Origin: Caloramator sp.
GTDB taxonomy: Bacteria > Bacillota > Clostridia > Clostridiales > Caloramatoraceae
Direction: 5' to 3'
Assembly: GCA_026416875.1 (NCBI GenBank)
Contig: JAOAEI010000003.1
Coordinates: forward strand, 1-61,616
DNA: 61,616 nucleotides
Shown in pieces: positions 52,781 to 60,636 of the stretch (position 1 is the first letter of the stretch; each line of letters begins with the position of its first letter). The translations under genes were made by a program, and so were the position numbers. The notes below the pieces were generated by a model. It worked only from the letters and a program-made list of their open reading frames with translations, searched no databases and was not told where the DNA came from.

Positions 52781-54364
52781 ATGGCAAGAGCAGTAACTGT
52801 AATACCGGCAACAGCATCACGCATCTCACCAATTAATAAAACCAAAGTAGATAAGAAAAGAGTAGCTGCATATGCAAGGGTTTCTACTGATAATGAAGAA
52901 CAACTTCAAAGTTTTGAAGCACAGATGGACTACTATACAAATCATATAAAATCAAACCCTGATTGGATATTTGTAAATGTCTATACAGACGAAGGTATAT
53001 CAGCAACAAGCACTAAAAAGAGAGATGGGTTTAATAGAATGATAGAAGATGCTTTAAATGGCAAAATAGACCTTATAATCACAAAATCAGTTAGTAGGTT
53101 TGCAAGAAATACTGTAGATACATTAACAACAGTTAGAAAACTAAAAGAAAAGGGTGTTGAAGTATATTTTGAAAAGGAAAACATATATACACTTGATAGC
53201 AAGGGAGAGCTTTTAATAACAATAATGAGCTCTTTAGCACAAGAAGAATCAAGGTCAATTTCAGAAAACGTAACCTGGGGACAGAGAAAAAGATTTGCAG
53301 ATGGGAAGTTGAGCCTTCCATACAAGAATTTTTTAGGTTACACAAAAGGTGAGGATGGCTATCCTAAAATAGTTGAGGAAGAGGCTAAAATTGTAAGACT
53401 TATATATAAGCTTTTTCTTGAAGGCAAAACACCATTAAGTATAGCGGAGTATTTAACAGAGAATAATATTCTAACGCCAGCAGGTAAAAAAGTATGGCAT
53501 CAGAGCACAGTTTTAAGTATCCTTCAAAATGAAAAATACAAAGGTGATGCAATACTTCAAAAGACTTTTACAGTAGATTTTCTTACAAAGAAGATAAAGA
53601 GAAACGAAGGAGAAGTTCCACAGTATTATGTTGAAAACAGCCACCCTGCAATTATAGCACCTGAAGTATTTGATTTGGTGCAGATGGAGCTTAAGAATAG
53701 AAAAGAGGTAAAGGGATATAAGACAGGAGGGAGCTGCTTTTCAGGAAAAATTGTATGCGGTGATTGTGGAAGTTTCTACGGCAGAAAGGTTTGGCACTCG
53801 AATAGTAAATATAGAAGGGTTATATGGCAGTGTAATTCTAAGTTTAAAAATGATGAAAAATGCACTACACCACATCTTTATGAGGATAAAATAAAGAAGG
53901 CTTTTGTTGAGGTATTTAATAGCTTGATTGAAAATAAGGAAGAAATTTTAAAAGGATATGAAGATATATTAAAAGCCTTAACAGATACCACAAAGCTTGA
54001 TAAGGAAAGTGTCAAGTTACAAAATGAGCTTGAAATAGTTACTGAGATGATTAGAAAATGTGTTGAGGAAAATGCCCACAGGGCTTTAAACCAAGTAGAG
54101 TATAATGAGAAATATAGGGCTTTAGTTGTGAGGTATGAAAATATCAAAAGGGAAATTGAAAGGATAGAGGAGAAACGATTACAGCAAAGTGCCAAGAAGG
54201 AGAGTATTTTAGAGTTTATTAAGGAACTTAAGCAAAGAGAAGATTTAATAACAGAGTTTGATGAGGAGGTTTGGATAGGAACAATTGATAAGGTGGTTGT
54301 AAATAGAGAAGGGAAAATATCTTTTGTATTCAAGGATGGAATGGAAGTTGAATGGGATATATAA
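52781..54364 (+). CDS. Large serine recombinase 2
   Basis: A 527-residue partner of recombinase 1. The catalytic Ser is in RVAAYARVSTDNEEQ near residue 35, with LITKSVSRFARNTVDTL and LAQEESRSISENVTWGQRKRFADGK. The recombinase domain, the zinc ribbon (CGDCGSFYGRKVWHSNSKYRRVIWQCNSK...C) and a coiled coil at about 400-475 follow. The C-terminal two thirds are repeated, with roughly 85-90 percent identity by eye, in the truncated copy at 60637. The start is directly after GGAGGAG. A terminator follows. Confidence 0.94.
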   Translation: MARAVTVIPATASRISPINKTKVDKKRVAAYARVSTDNEEQLQSFEAQMDYYTNHIKSNPDWIFVNVYTDEGISATSTKKRDGFNRMIEDALNGKIDLIITKSVSRFARNTVDTLTTVRKLKEKGVEVYFEKENIYTLDSKGELLITIMSSLAQEESRSISENVTWGQRKRFADGKLSLPYKNFLGYTKGEDGYPKIVEEEAKIVRLIYKLFLEGKTPLSIAEYLTENNILTPAGKKVWHQSTVLSILQNEKYKGDAILQKTFTVDFLTKKIKRNEGEVPQYYVENSHPAIIAPEVFDLVQMELKNRKEVKGYKTGGSCFSGKIVCGDCGSFYGRKVWHSNSKYRRVIWQCNSKFKNDEKCTTPHLYEDKIKKAFVEVFNSLIENKEEILKGYEDILKALTDTTKLDKESVKLQNELEIVTEMIRKCVEENAHRALNQVEYNEKYRALVVRYENIKREIERIEEKRLQQSAKKESILEFIKELKQREDLITEFDEEVWIGTIDKVVVNREGKISFVFKDGMEVEWDI

Positions 54365-54376
54365 CGTGATTAATAA

Positions 54377-54430
54377 CACCCACAAGGTTGGCTAAAAATG
54401 TAGCAGGCTTTGTGGGTGATTTTTTATTTT
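54377..54430 (+). terminator. Terminator after the recombinases
   Basis: CACCCACAA and TTTGTGGGTG arms followed by ATTTTTTATTTTTT. It separates the prophage from the RiPP locus. Confidence 0.85.
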
Positions 54431-54671
54431 TTGAAAAGTCTAAATGGACTTATTGAGTTAAACATATGTAGAATTATGTTGTAATTAGTTGGAAATTTTC
54501 AATTTACAGAATTGGTAGTGGGGTGGTAAAATAGAAAAAGAAGGAAATAACTAGCTAACCAAACTAATATTTAAATTTTATTAAAATTCAAATTTGTTTG
54601 AAGTTTTTAATTATATGGATTAAGAAATTAATTTATTTGAGCCTTTATGTTTAAAAGAGGGAGGTGATAAA

Positions 54672-54764
54672 ATGACGATAATAAAAATGCCTAAAAAACA
54701 TAAATCAATGATACATATTAGATTTGCTGTTCACAAAGACAGTTGTTGTTCATCAAGAGGATAA
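54672..54764 (+). CDS. Candidate RiPP precursor peptide, 30 aa
   Basis: An ORF absent from the track: MTIIKMPKKHKSMIHIRFAV followed by HKDSCCSSRG. An excellent ribosome site, GAGGGAGGTGATAA, lies 1-2 bases before the ATG. The N-terminal part is basic and helical, as in leader peptides; the end has adjacent Cys, Ser and Gly, plausible targets of radical SAM cross-linking. A hairpin follows within 10 bases, then the maturase and exporter. Short length and unknown family keep confidence moderate, but the ribosome site and context favour a real gene. Confidence 0.72.
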   Translation: MTIIKMPKKHKSMIHIRFAVHKDSCCSSRG

Positions 54765-54773
54765 TAAAAAAAT

Positions 54774-54802
54774 ATTAGGGGGAATGTATATTCCCCTAAT
54801 TT
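54774..54802 (+). terminator. Hairpin between precursor and maturase
   Basis: ATTAGGGG-gaatgtatatt-CCCCTAAT followed by TTTAATAATT. An intrinsic terminator or attenuator here would give excess precursor message over the enzyme genes, as is common in RiPP operons. Confidence 0.8.
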
Positions 54803-55037
54803 TAATAATTGATCTTTTTGCTAATTAGCCTTCAAAAAAATAATTGATAGAGAGAGAAATAGATAAATACAAATTAGAAGCGAAAATTTTCCATTTATTT
54901 CATATAAATTTTATATCTTAGTATTCCAATAGAAAAGTTTATATAAATAATACATAAATGGGATTAACATAAAGGTCAGATAGAAAGGTCTAATAAAATA
55001 TGATTCTAAAGTTTACATAATTTAGGGTGGTGAAAGT

Positions 55038-56348
55038 ATGAAATGGTCCTTATTTATTTTCCAAACAAAGGTAAAAGATAAAATTTTTCTTTATAATACC
55101 TTTAATGATGCCTTGATTTTTTTAGATGAAAATGTTTATGATTCTATAGATAGATACATAAACAAAAAGAGCAGTAGTTCAAATGAATATAAAAATATCA
55201 TAAATGCACTTGTTGAAATGGACTTCATAATAACAGAGGAGATTAATGAAAAAGAAAAATTCCTATCTAATTTATATTATGAATGGATTAATGATAAGTT
55301 TATGAGTTTACATATCCTTCCTACGACTGAATGTAATTTCACATGTAAATATTGCTATCAAACAGGAATTAATAGAAATTATAGGTTGAATTCAACAGAT
55401 ATCAAAAATGTAGTAAATTATATAAAGAGGTATTTAGAGAAACATCCAATTGAAAAATCTAACATAATAATTCATGGGGGAGAACCAACATTAAATTGGG
55501 AAGCAGTTATAGAATTGATGCCCTCAATAAAAAAACTTTTTGAGCAATATAATGTTAATTTTAATACGCAAATTGTAACTAATGGTTATTTATTAACTAA
55601 GGAAAAAGTAGATTTCTTATATAATTTTAATTGGAATAGAGCACAGATAACATTAGATGGTTTAGAAGAAATTCATAATAAAAGAAGATTTTTGAGAAAT
55701 GGTTACGGAACTTTTAAGCAAATATTAGATAATATGCAATATATAATAGAAAACAATTTCTTAAATCACATTGATTTAAGAATAAATTATGATAAAGAAA
55801 ACTTCGAAACAATTCCACTATTGTTAGAATTTTTAGGTAAAATATTTCCAACTGAAAAAATTCATTTGTCTTTTGGGTTAGTTTCACCTACAATTGCAAA
55901 TACAAATATTCATAGTTTTATCCCAATAGAAGAAACACCAGAGTATTATCCTAAATTATATAAATTAGCTAAAACATTAGGATTTATAATGCCAGAGTTT
56001 TTTATTTTTGATTCATTTTGTACAGCTAAAATAAAAAATTCAATGGTAATTTCTGCTGATTGTAAAATATATAAATGTTTGAGCATGGTTGGAAGGGAAA
56101 ATTTTATTGTTGATGATATATGTAATAATAAAGATAAAGAAAAAGAAATATCTACTTACTTTTTTATAGATTTGTATGAACAATGTTTCGAAAAAAAATG
56201 TGAATTTATTCCATTGTGCAATACAGGATGTAGATTTGATGCTTATTTAAAAAATGGCTCAATTAAAAGCATAGATTGTAAAAAAGAAATAATAAAAAAG
56301 ATTAATAATCAATTATTTGAAATTTTATATTTAGGTGAGATAAAATGA
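55038..56348 (+). CDS. Radical SAM/SPASM peptide maturase
   Basis: A 436-residue enzyme. Residues 1-85 form a short N-terminal domain, possibly for leader recognition. The radical SAM core (about 90-290) has the 4Fe-4S motif CNFTCKYCYQ at Cys99/103/106, then the SAM-binding HGGEPTLNW and VTNGYLL. The C-terminal SPASM-like region (about 330-415) holds about nine Cys, in FCTAKIKNS, ADCKIYKCLSM, QCFEKKCEFIPLCNTGC and DCKKE, for auxiliary clusters. It probably installs cross-links, such as thioethers, in the 30-aa peptide. GGGTGGTGAAAG precedes the ATG, and its last codon overlaps the transporter start. Confidence 0.9.
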   Translation: MKWSLFIFQTKVKDKIFLYNTFNDALIFLDENVYDSIDRYINKKSSSSNEYKNIINALVEMDFIITEEINEKEKFLSNLYYEWINDKFMSLHILPTTECNFTCKYCYQTGINRNYRLNSTDIKNVVNYIKRYLEKHPIEKSNIIIHGGEPTLNWEAVIELMPSIKKLFEQYNVNFNTQIVTNGYLLTKEKVDFLYNFNWNRAQITLDGLEEIHNKRRFLRNGYGTFKQILDNMQYIIENNFLNHIDLRINYDKENFETIPLLLEFLGKIFPTEKIHLSFGLVSPTIANTNIHSFIPIEETPEYYPKLYKLAKTLGFIMPEFFIFDSFCTAKIKNSMVISADCKIYKCLSMVGRENFIVDDICNNKDKEKEISTYFFIDLYEQCFEKKCEFIPLCNTGCRFDAYLKNGSIKSIDCKKEIIKKINNQLFEILYLGEIK

Positions 56349-57988
56349 AACAAATCATTATTTTTTTTAAAAATTATTATTCAAAAATAAAAATTTTTAT
56401 TGCATCATACTTAACATTTTCGATTTTTCATAAAATTTCAATTATTTTTATTCCCATATTAACAAAGAATCTTGTCGATGATGCTGTTAAAGGCGATAAT
56501 TTAAATTTACTTTTTGCTGATGCTATTAAATTTCTTATAGCAGTTTTACTTTTTATTTTGTTTTTGTCTTTTAAATATTATTTTCAAAATCTTATAGAAA
56601 TAAATGTTATAAATTGGTTGAAGTTAGATATGATAAAAAAAATTAATAAGATTGAATATGAATATATTTTAAACAAAGAATTAGGATATTTTACTCAAAG
56701 AATAAACAAAGATATAGATAAAATAAAAAGTTTAATAATTTCAGATTATACAACATTCTTTATTAACCTTTTTTATCTAATCACAACAATTTTTATTATG
56801 TTCAAATTAAATATAATACTAACATTAATTTTGTTATTATTGGTTCCAATTTTTCTGTTTTTTTCAAAAATATTTATACCCAAACTAAATAATTTAAATA
56901 ATGAAATTATGGAAAAAAATGAATCAATTGATAATATTATTGAAGAAGCATTTAATGGCAATTTTACATTAAGAATTAATAATGCTATAACATATATTGA
57001 AGAAAAAATGGGAAAATTGCTTATGCAATTGAATGAAATTTTAAGAAAAGAAGTTAGGGTAAACATTTTTTATGAATTTGTTCTTGTCACCGGAATAATG
57101 AATCTTTCGTCTCTTCTTATTTATTGTGTAGGAGGTTATTTGGTTTTTAGAAGAAAAATAAGTGCAGGAACTCTTGTTGCTTTTTCATTATATTTTTCAC
57201 GATTATGGGATCCAATTGAATTTTTTATGGACTTTCCTAAAAAACTAAAAATATCATTAGTTTCATTAAACAGAATAAAAGAATTGTTAGAATTTTCTGA
57301 AGAAAAGGTTGGAGAAATAGAAATTAACGAAGAGTTTAAGCATTTAACTTTAAACAATGTCGAATTTAAATATAATAATAAAATAATATTTAGCAATCTA
57401 AATCTTAAAATAAGTAAAGGAGATAAAATAGGAATTGTTGGTGCAAATGGTAGTGGTAAATCTACTTTATGCTATTTATTAATTAAATTAATTCATCCTA
57501 CTAGAGGCGAAATTTATTATAATAAAATAAGCTATAAAAATATAAATCAATATAGCTTGAGGAAAAGAATAATTTTAATTCCTTCTGAACCATATATATT
57601 TCAAACTACGGTTTTTGAAAATATATCTTTAATTAATAATACATTTAATATTAATGAAAAAGTTTTAAAAAATCTATTAGAAATACTTAGAAATAATAAT
57701 ATAGATTTCAATTCAGATCTTAATAATAAAGGACAAAATTTATCTGGAGGGGAGAAAAAAATTATACAATTAGCTAGAGGATTATCCAGGGATGCAGATT
57801 TATATATTTTAGATGAACCTTTAAATTATATTGATAGCAAATATAAGAGAATAATAATAAACTTTTTATTAGACTATCTGAAAGATAAAACATTTTTAAT
57901 TATATCCCATGATAAAGATATATTTGAAATTTGTAATAAAATTTATTATTTAGAAAACGGTATTCTTAATGATACAAATAATACGTAA
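56345..57988 (+). CDS. ABC transporter, fused membrane and ATPase domains
   Basis: A 547-residue half-transporter that likely exports the modified peptide as a homodimer. The first 310 residues hold about six hydrophobic helices. The ATPase has Walker A IGIVGANGSGKSTLCYLL near residue 361, signature NLSGGEKKIIQLARGLSRD near 464, Walker B LYILDEP and the His loop LIISHDKDIFEI. There is no N-terminal C39 peptidase, so leader removal would need another protease. It overlaps the maturase stop (ATGA), so the two are coupled. The gene is very AT-rich. Confidence 0.9.
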   Translation: MKQIIIFFKNYYSKIKIFIASYLTFSIFHKISIIFIPILTKNLVDDAVKGDNLNLLFADAIKFLIAVLLFILFLSFKYYFQNLIEINVINWLKLDMIKKINKIEYEYILNKELGYFTQRINKDIDKIKSLIISDYTTFFINLFYLITTIFIMFKLNIILTLILLLLVPIFLFFSKIFIPKLNNLNNEIMEKNESIDNIIEEAFNGNFTLRINNAITYIEEKMGKLLMQLNEILRKEVRVNIFYEFVLVTGIMNLSSLLIYCVGGYLVFRRKISAGTLVAFSLYFSRLWDPIEFFMDFPKKLKISLVSLNRIKELLEFSEEKVGEIEINEEFKHLTLNNVEFKYNNKIIFSNLNLKISKGDKIGIVGANGSGKSTLCYLLIKLIHPTRGEIYYNKISYKNINQYSLRKRIILIPSEPYIFQTTVFENISLINNTFNINEKVLKNLLEILRNNNIDFNSDLNNKGQNLSGGEKKIIQLARGLSRDADLYILDEPLNYIDSKYKRIIINFLLDYLKDKTFLIISHDKDIFEICNKIYYLENGILNDTNNT

Positions 57989-58165
57989 ACGTTAAAATAT
58001 AATGATGGAGATATTTCAGAAATTTAAAATCTAGAAAATTTATATGAAATATATATAGGAACTATCTTCTACTTACGGATCTTTGAGAACAATTGGATAG
58101 GGTATTCATATAAAAAACTTATCCGTTTTCTTTAGTATTAAAATTATAATCATTAGACAAAAGCT

Positions 58166-58225
58166 AAACTTTAATTTTGAATTTTGATACAATTGCCTTG
58201 AAACATTAAGTTTCAAGGCTTTTTT
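58166..58225. repeat. Terminator-like direct repeat, copy A
   Basis: AAACTTTAATTTTGA(ATTTTGA)TACAATTGCCTTGAAACATTAAGTTTCAAGGCTTTTTT. The stem CCTTGAAAC/GTTTCAAGG is perfect and is followed by six T. A second copy lies at 60573-60625. Each copy abuts a gene whose 5' part is missing. Confidence 0.75.
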
Positions 58226-58237
58226 GAAATAGAGTTA

Positions 58238-59482
58238 ATGCAACCAATAATTACCAATTTACCACATTTTACTTATTGCACTAGGATTATTCAGAATGTT
58301 AATATTCTATTAATATTCGTTTATTTAAATGGAAACCCTTTAACTTACGATGGCTATACCTTCACATGGGAAGAAGGAAGACAGCTTGAGAGGATACAAG
58401 GGAATGGGCTTAACATTTCCTACAAATACAACGACCAGGGCATAAGGACAGAGAAAACTATAAATGGTGTTACAACAAAATATTACCTTTTAGGCGATAA
58501 GGTTATACTTGAAACAAACGGGACAGACACAATCCACTATTCCTACGATACCCAAGACAACCTTGTTTCAATGAACCTAAATGGTGTAGAATATTACTAT
58601 GTAAGGAACGGGCAAGGGGACATTATAGCGTTAATTGACGCTAACGGATATGAAGTTGCAACCTACACTTATGATTCCTGGGGGAAAATTATATCAATTG
58701 ATGGAAGCTTAAAGGATACAGTAGGAGTTAAGAATCCGTATAGGTATAGAGGATACAGATACGATGAAGAGACAAAGCTGTATTATTTACAAAGTAGGTA
58801 TTATAATCCTGAGTGGGGTAGGTTTGCTAATGCGGATGCGATTGTTGGGGAAAATGGAGAACTACTGTCCCATAACATGTTTGCGTATTGCAGTAATGAC
58901 CCAGTAAACATGGAAGACCCAGATGGAGATATAGCATGGTGGGTTGGAGCTGCAATAAGTGGAGCTGCATTTGATTCAGCAGTTTATCTTTTACAGCATA
59001 GAAATGGAGGATTTAGCTGGAGCGGATTAGGTAAAGCAGTTGCAACAGGTGCTATTACGGGTGTAGCATTAGCTGGAGCAGGGAATTTTATTGCAAAGGG
59101 AGTAAGGGCATTAGTTTCTGCTAGAAAAGCAAAGACAATTATAAAAGGTGGAAGCAAAGCTGTTAGTGTAACAAATAAACTAATCAAATTCAAAGGTGAC
59201 GAAGCAGTGGCTCACTTTGAGAAACATGGCAAAGAGTTTATGGATGCATTAGGAAAATATACATACAATCTTAAAGATTATATAAATGATGCTAATCATG
59301 TAATCCAAAATGGCACATATGTCGAAGAATTGAATGGGTATGTTCAATTAATTGGCGGAAAAGGAAGTGCAAAATATGGATTTGTTGGGTTAGATAGGGC
59401 AACTGGGCACATTACGACATTTCACATTAAAACAGCATCTGAGCTAGCAAAAAAAGCACCTAGCTTAGGTATTATAAAATAG
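58238..59482 (+). pseudogene. 5'-truncated RHS protein with C-terminal toxin-like domain
   Basis: Homology to RHS proteins starts near residue 31 (NGNPLTYDGYTFTWEEGRQLERI); the preceding residues look unrelated, so the long N-terminal shell is missing. The core end is typical: YYVRNGQGDIIALID, YDSWGK, YRYRGYRYDEETKLYYLQSRYYNPEWGRFANAD and CSNDPVNMEDPDG. After it come a Gly/Ala-rich linker and a variable C-terminal domain, AVAHFEKHGKEFMDALGKYTYNLKDYI... ending FVGLDRATGHITTFHIKTASELAKKAPSLGIIK. This looks like an RHS toxin tip, perhaps of nuclease type, but the family is not certain. A candidate immunity gene follows. Confidence 0.8.
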
Positions 59483-59497
59483 GAGGTTGGTAAGTTT

Positions 59498-59863
59498 ATG
59501 AAAATTGTTGCAATAAAATGGATCAATGAAATTGCTAAAGAAGCGGAAGTGACAATTTCTAATGGGAGATCAGAGATTATATGTTTTTCTCAGCCGTTTA
59601 ATTATTTAATAAACGACGTATTGATTCAACCAATTTACTGTTTTAATCCAAAATGTATTACAAAGTCAAATTTAGAAGATTGTATAATTAAGAAGCAAGG
59701 ACAATATTTTGAATATTTTCTTAGAGGCAAAATAGTAAATTTAAATGAAAAACTTATAGACGTAGATGGCTTTTTGATAAATCTTGAAGATGCGGATCTT
59801 CCAGGTGACTTAATAAATGGTGATGCTATTGAATTTATAGCTACAAGGCTGGATATTTACTAA
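59498..59863 (+). CDS. Candidate immunity protein for the RHS toxin
   Basis: A 121-residue acidic protein, MKIVAIKWINEIAKEAEVTISNGRSEIICFSQPFNY..., with no recognised motif. It starts 15 bases after the RHS stop, behind GGAGGTTGG. Small acidic genes in exactly this position are usually cognate immunity proteins of polymorphic toxins. Function inferred from position only. Confidence 0.6.
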   Translation: MKIVAIKWINEIAKEAEVTISNGRSEIICFSQPFNYLINDVLIQPIYCFNPKCITKSNLEDCIIKKQGQYFEYFLRGKIVNLNEKLIDVDGFLINLEDADLPGDLINGDAIEFIATRLDIY

Positions 59864-60572
59864 ATGAATACAACAATTTCAATTACATTTGTAGAAAATA
59901 TGGAAGATGAGTGCAGTTTGGGAACTCAATTGGAGTATATTAAACGGATAATTATAGCGATTACAGAATATTGACGTTCACTTATCGGCTTTATGTCAAT
60001 AGTTGGGGTGGCAATTATTCAGATGCCGCCCTTGCTAATTTTTAAGAGATTTTTGTGTAAATTAGATTAGGTAAGAAAAATATTTAAAATTAGTAATCAC
60101 AAAAAGACCAATCTAAGGTTGGTTTTTGAAAAGTATCAATTTTTAAATATGGTTACCCACAACAATGGAGTATTCGGTTGATAAATTGTTACGGCGTAAA
60201 TTATTACATATCAAAAAAGTCAAATTAATTTAACCTAAAAAGCATTTAAAATTGCTAAAAAAGCAAGGATGAAATAAATTGCACCACAAAAAACAACAAA
60301 AAAGTCAAAATATTTAATCCTGAATGAACATAAAAAAATGAGGGGTAACCCCTCATGGATAAGCCGAAATAGAGACTGAAAAAATTCTGTGTAAAGTAAG
60401 TAAAAACTTTAATTGTGGTAATAAATAGAAACATAGGCTCTTTGTAATAGTTGCTGCGTATATTTAATAAGAATGCCAATTTCGTTTTATAAAACATAGT
60501 TTTAAGAGAATTTCAATCAAGTAAAACTATATAGTCAATTTGTATCAAAATCATCGTCCAAAGACAAAATAT
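59864..60572. other. Noncoding stretch between the immunity gene and the truncated recombinase
   Basis: About 700 bases with no convincing gene on either strand. It holds a weak hairpin near 60106-60125 (ACCAATCTAAGGTTGGT plus T run) and the minus-strand terminator at 60338-60356. The minus ORF at 60255-60497 crosses that terminator and has no ribosome site, so it is probably not real. Confidence 0.6.
60331..60356 (-). terminator. Minus-strand intrinsic terminator
   Basis: Read on the minus strand: ATGAGGGG-tta-CCCCTCAT followed by TTTTTTTATG. No clear gene precedes it on that strand; a small RNA transcribed from about 60540 downwards is possible. Confidence 0.55.
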
Positions 60573-60625
60573 AAACTTTAATTTTGATACAATTGTCTTG
60601 AAGCTTTAAGTTTCAAGGCTTTTTT
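60573..60625. repeat. Terminator-like direct repeat, copy B
   Basis: AAACTTTAATTTTGATACAATTGTCTTGAAGCTTTAAGTTTCAAGGCTTTTTT, the same as copy A apart from a 7-base insertion and four substitutions. It lies 12 bases before the truncated recombinase frame. Confidence 0.75.
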
Positions 60626-60636
60626 ACTTTTTTGAG

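Larger units (their letters stand above)
17266..54364 (+). mobile_element. HK97-type siphophage prophage (approximate limits)
   Basis: An uninterrupted run of plus-strand phage genes: early regulators, replication, late switch, packaging, head, connector, tail, lysis and two serine recombinases. All major modules look intact, so it may be inducible. The left limit is uncertain: the ImmA/IrrE gene at 15043 may belong to it. No attachment repeat was identified at either end, so the limits are simply the first and last phage-like genes. Confidence 0.75.

Noticed and set aside
54672-54764. Assignment of the precursor to the SCIFF/ranthipeptide family
   Set aside because: It has only two adjacent Cys, not six spaced Cys in a 45-residue tail.
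58238-58327. N-terminal 30 residues of the RHS ORF as a real start
   Set aside because: They show no RHS character and no ribosome site; homology begins abruptly at NGNPLTYDG.
60255-60497. 80-aa minus-strand ORF with hydrophobic residues, considered as a type I toxin
   Set aside because: It crosses a strong terminator on its own strand, has no ribosome site, and its composition is that of random AT-rich DNA.
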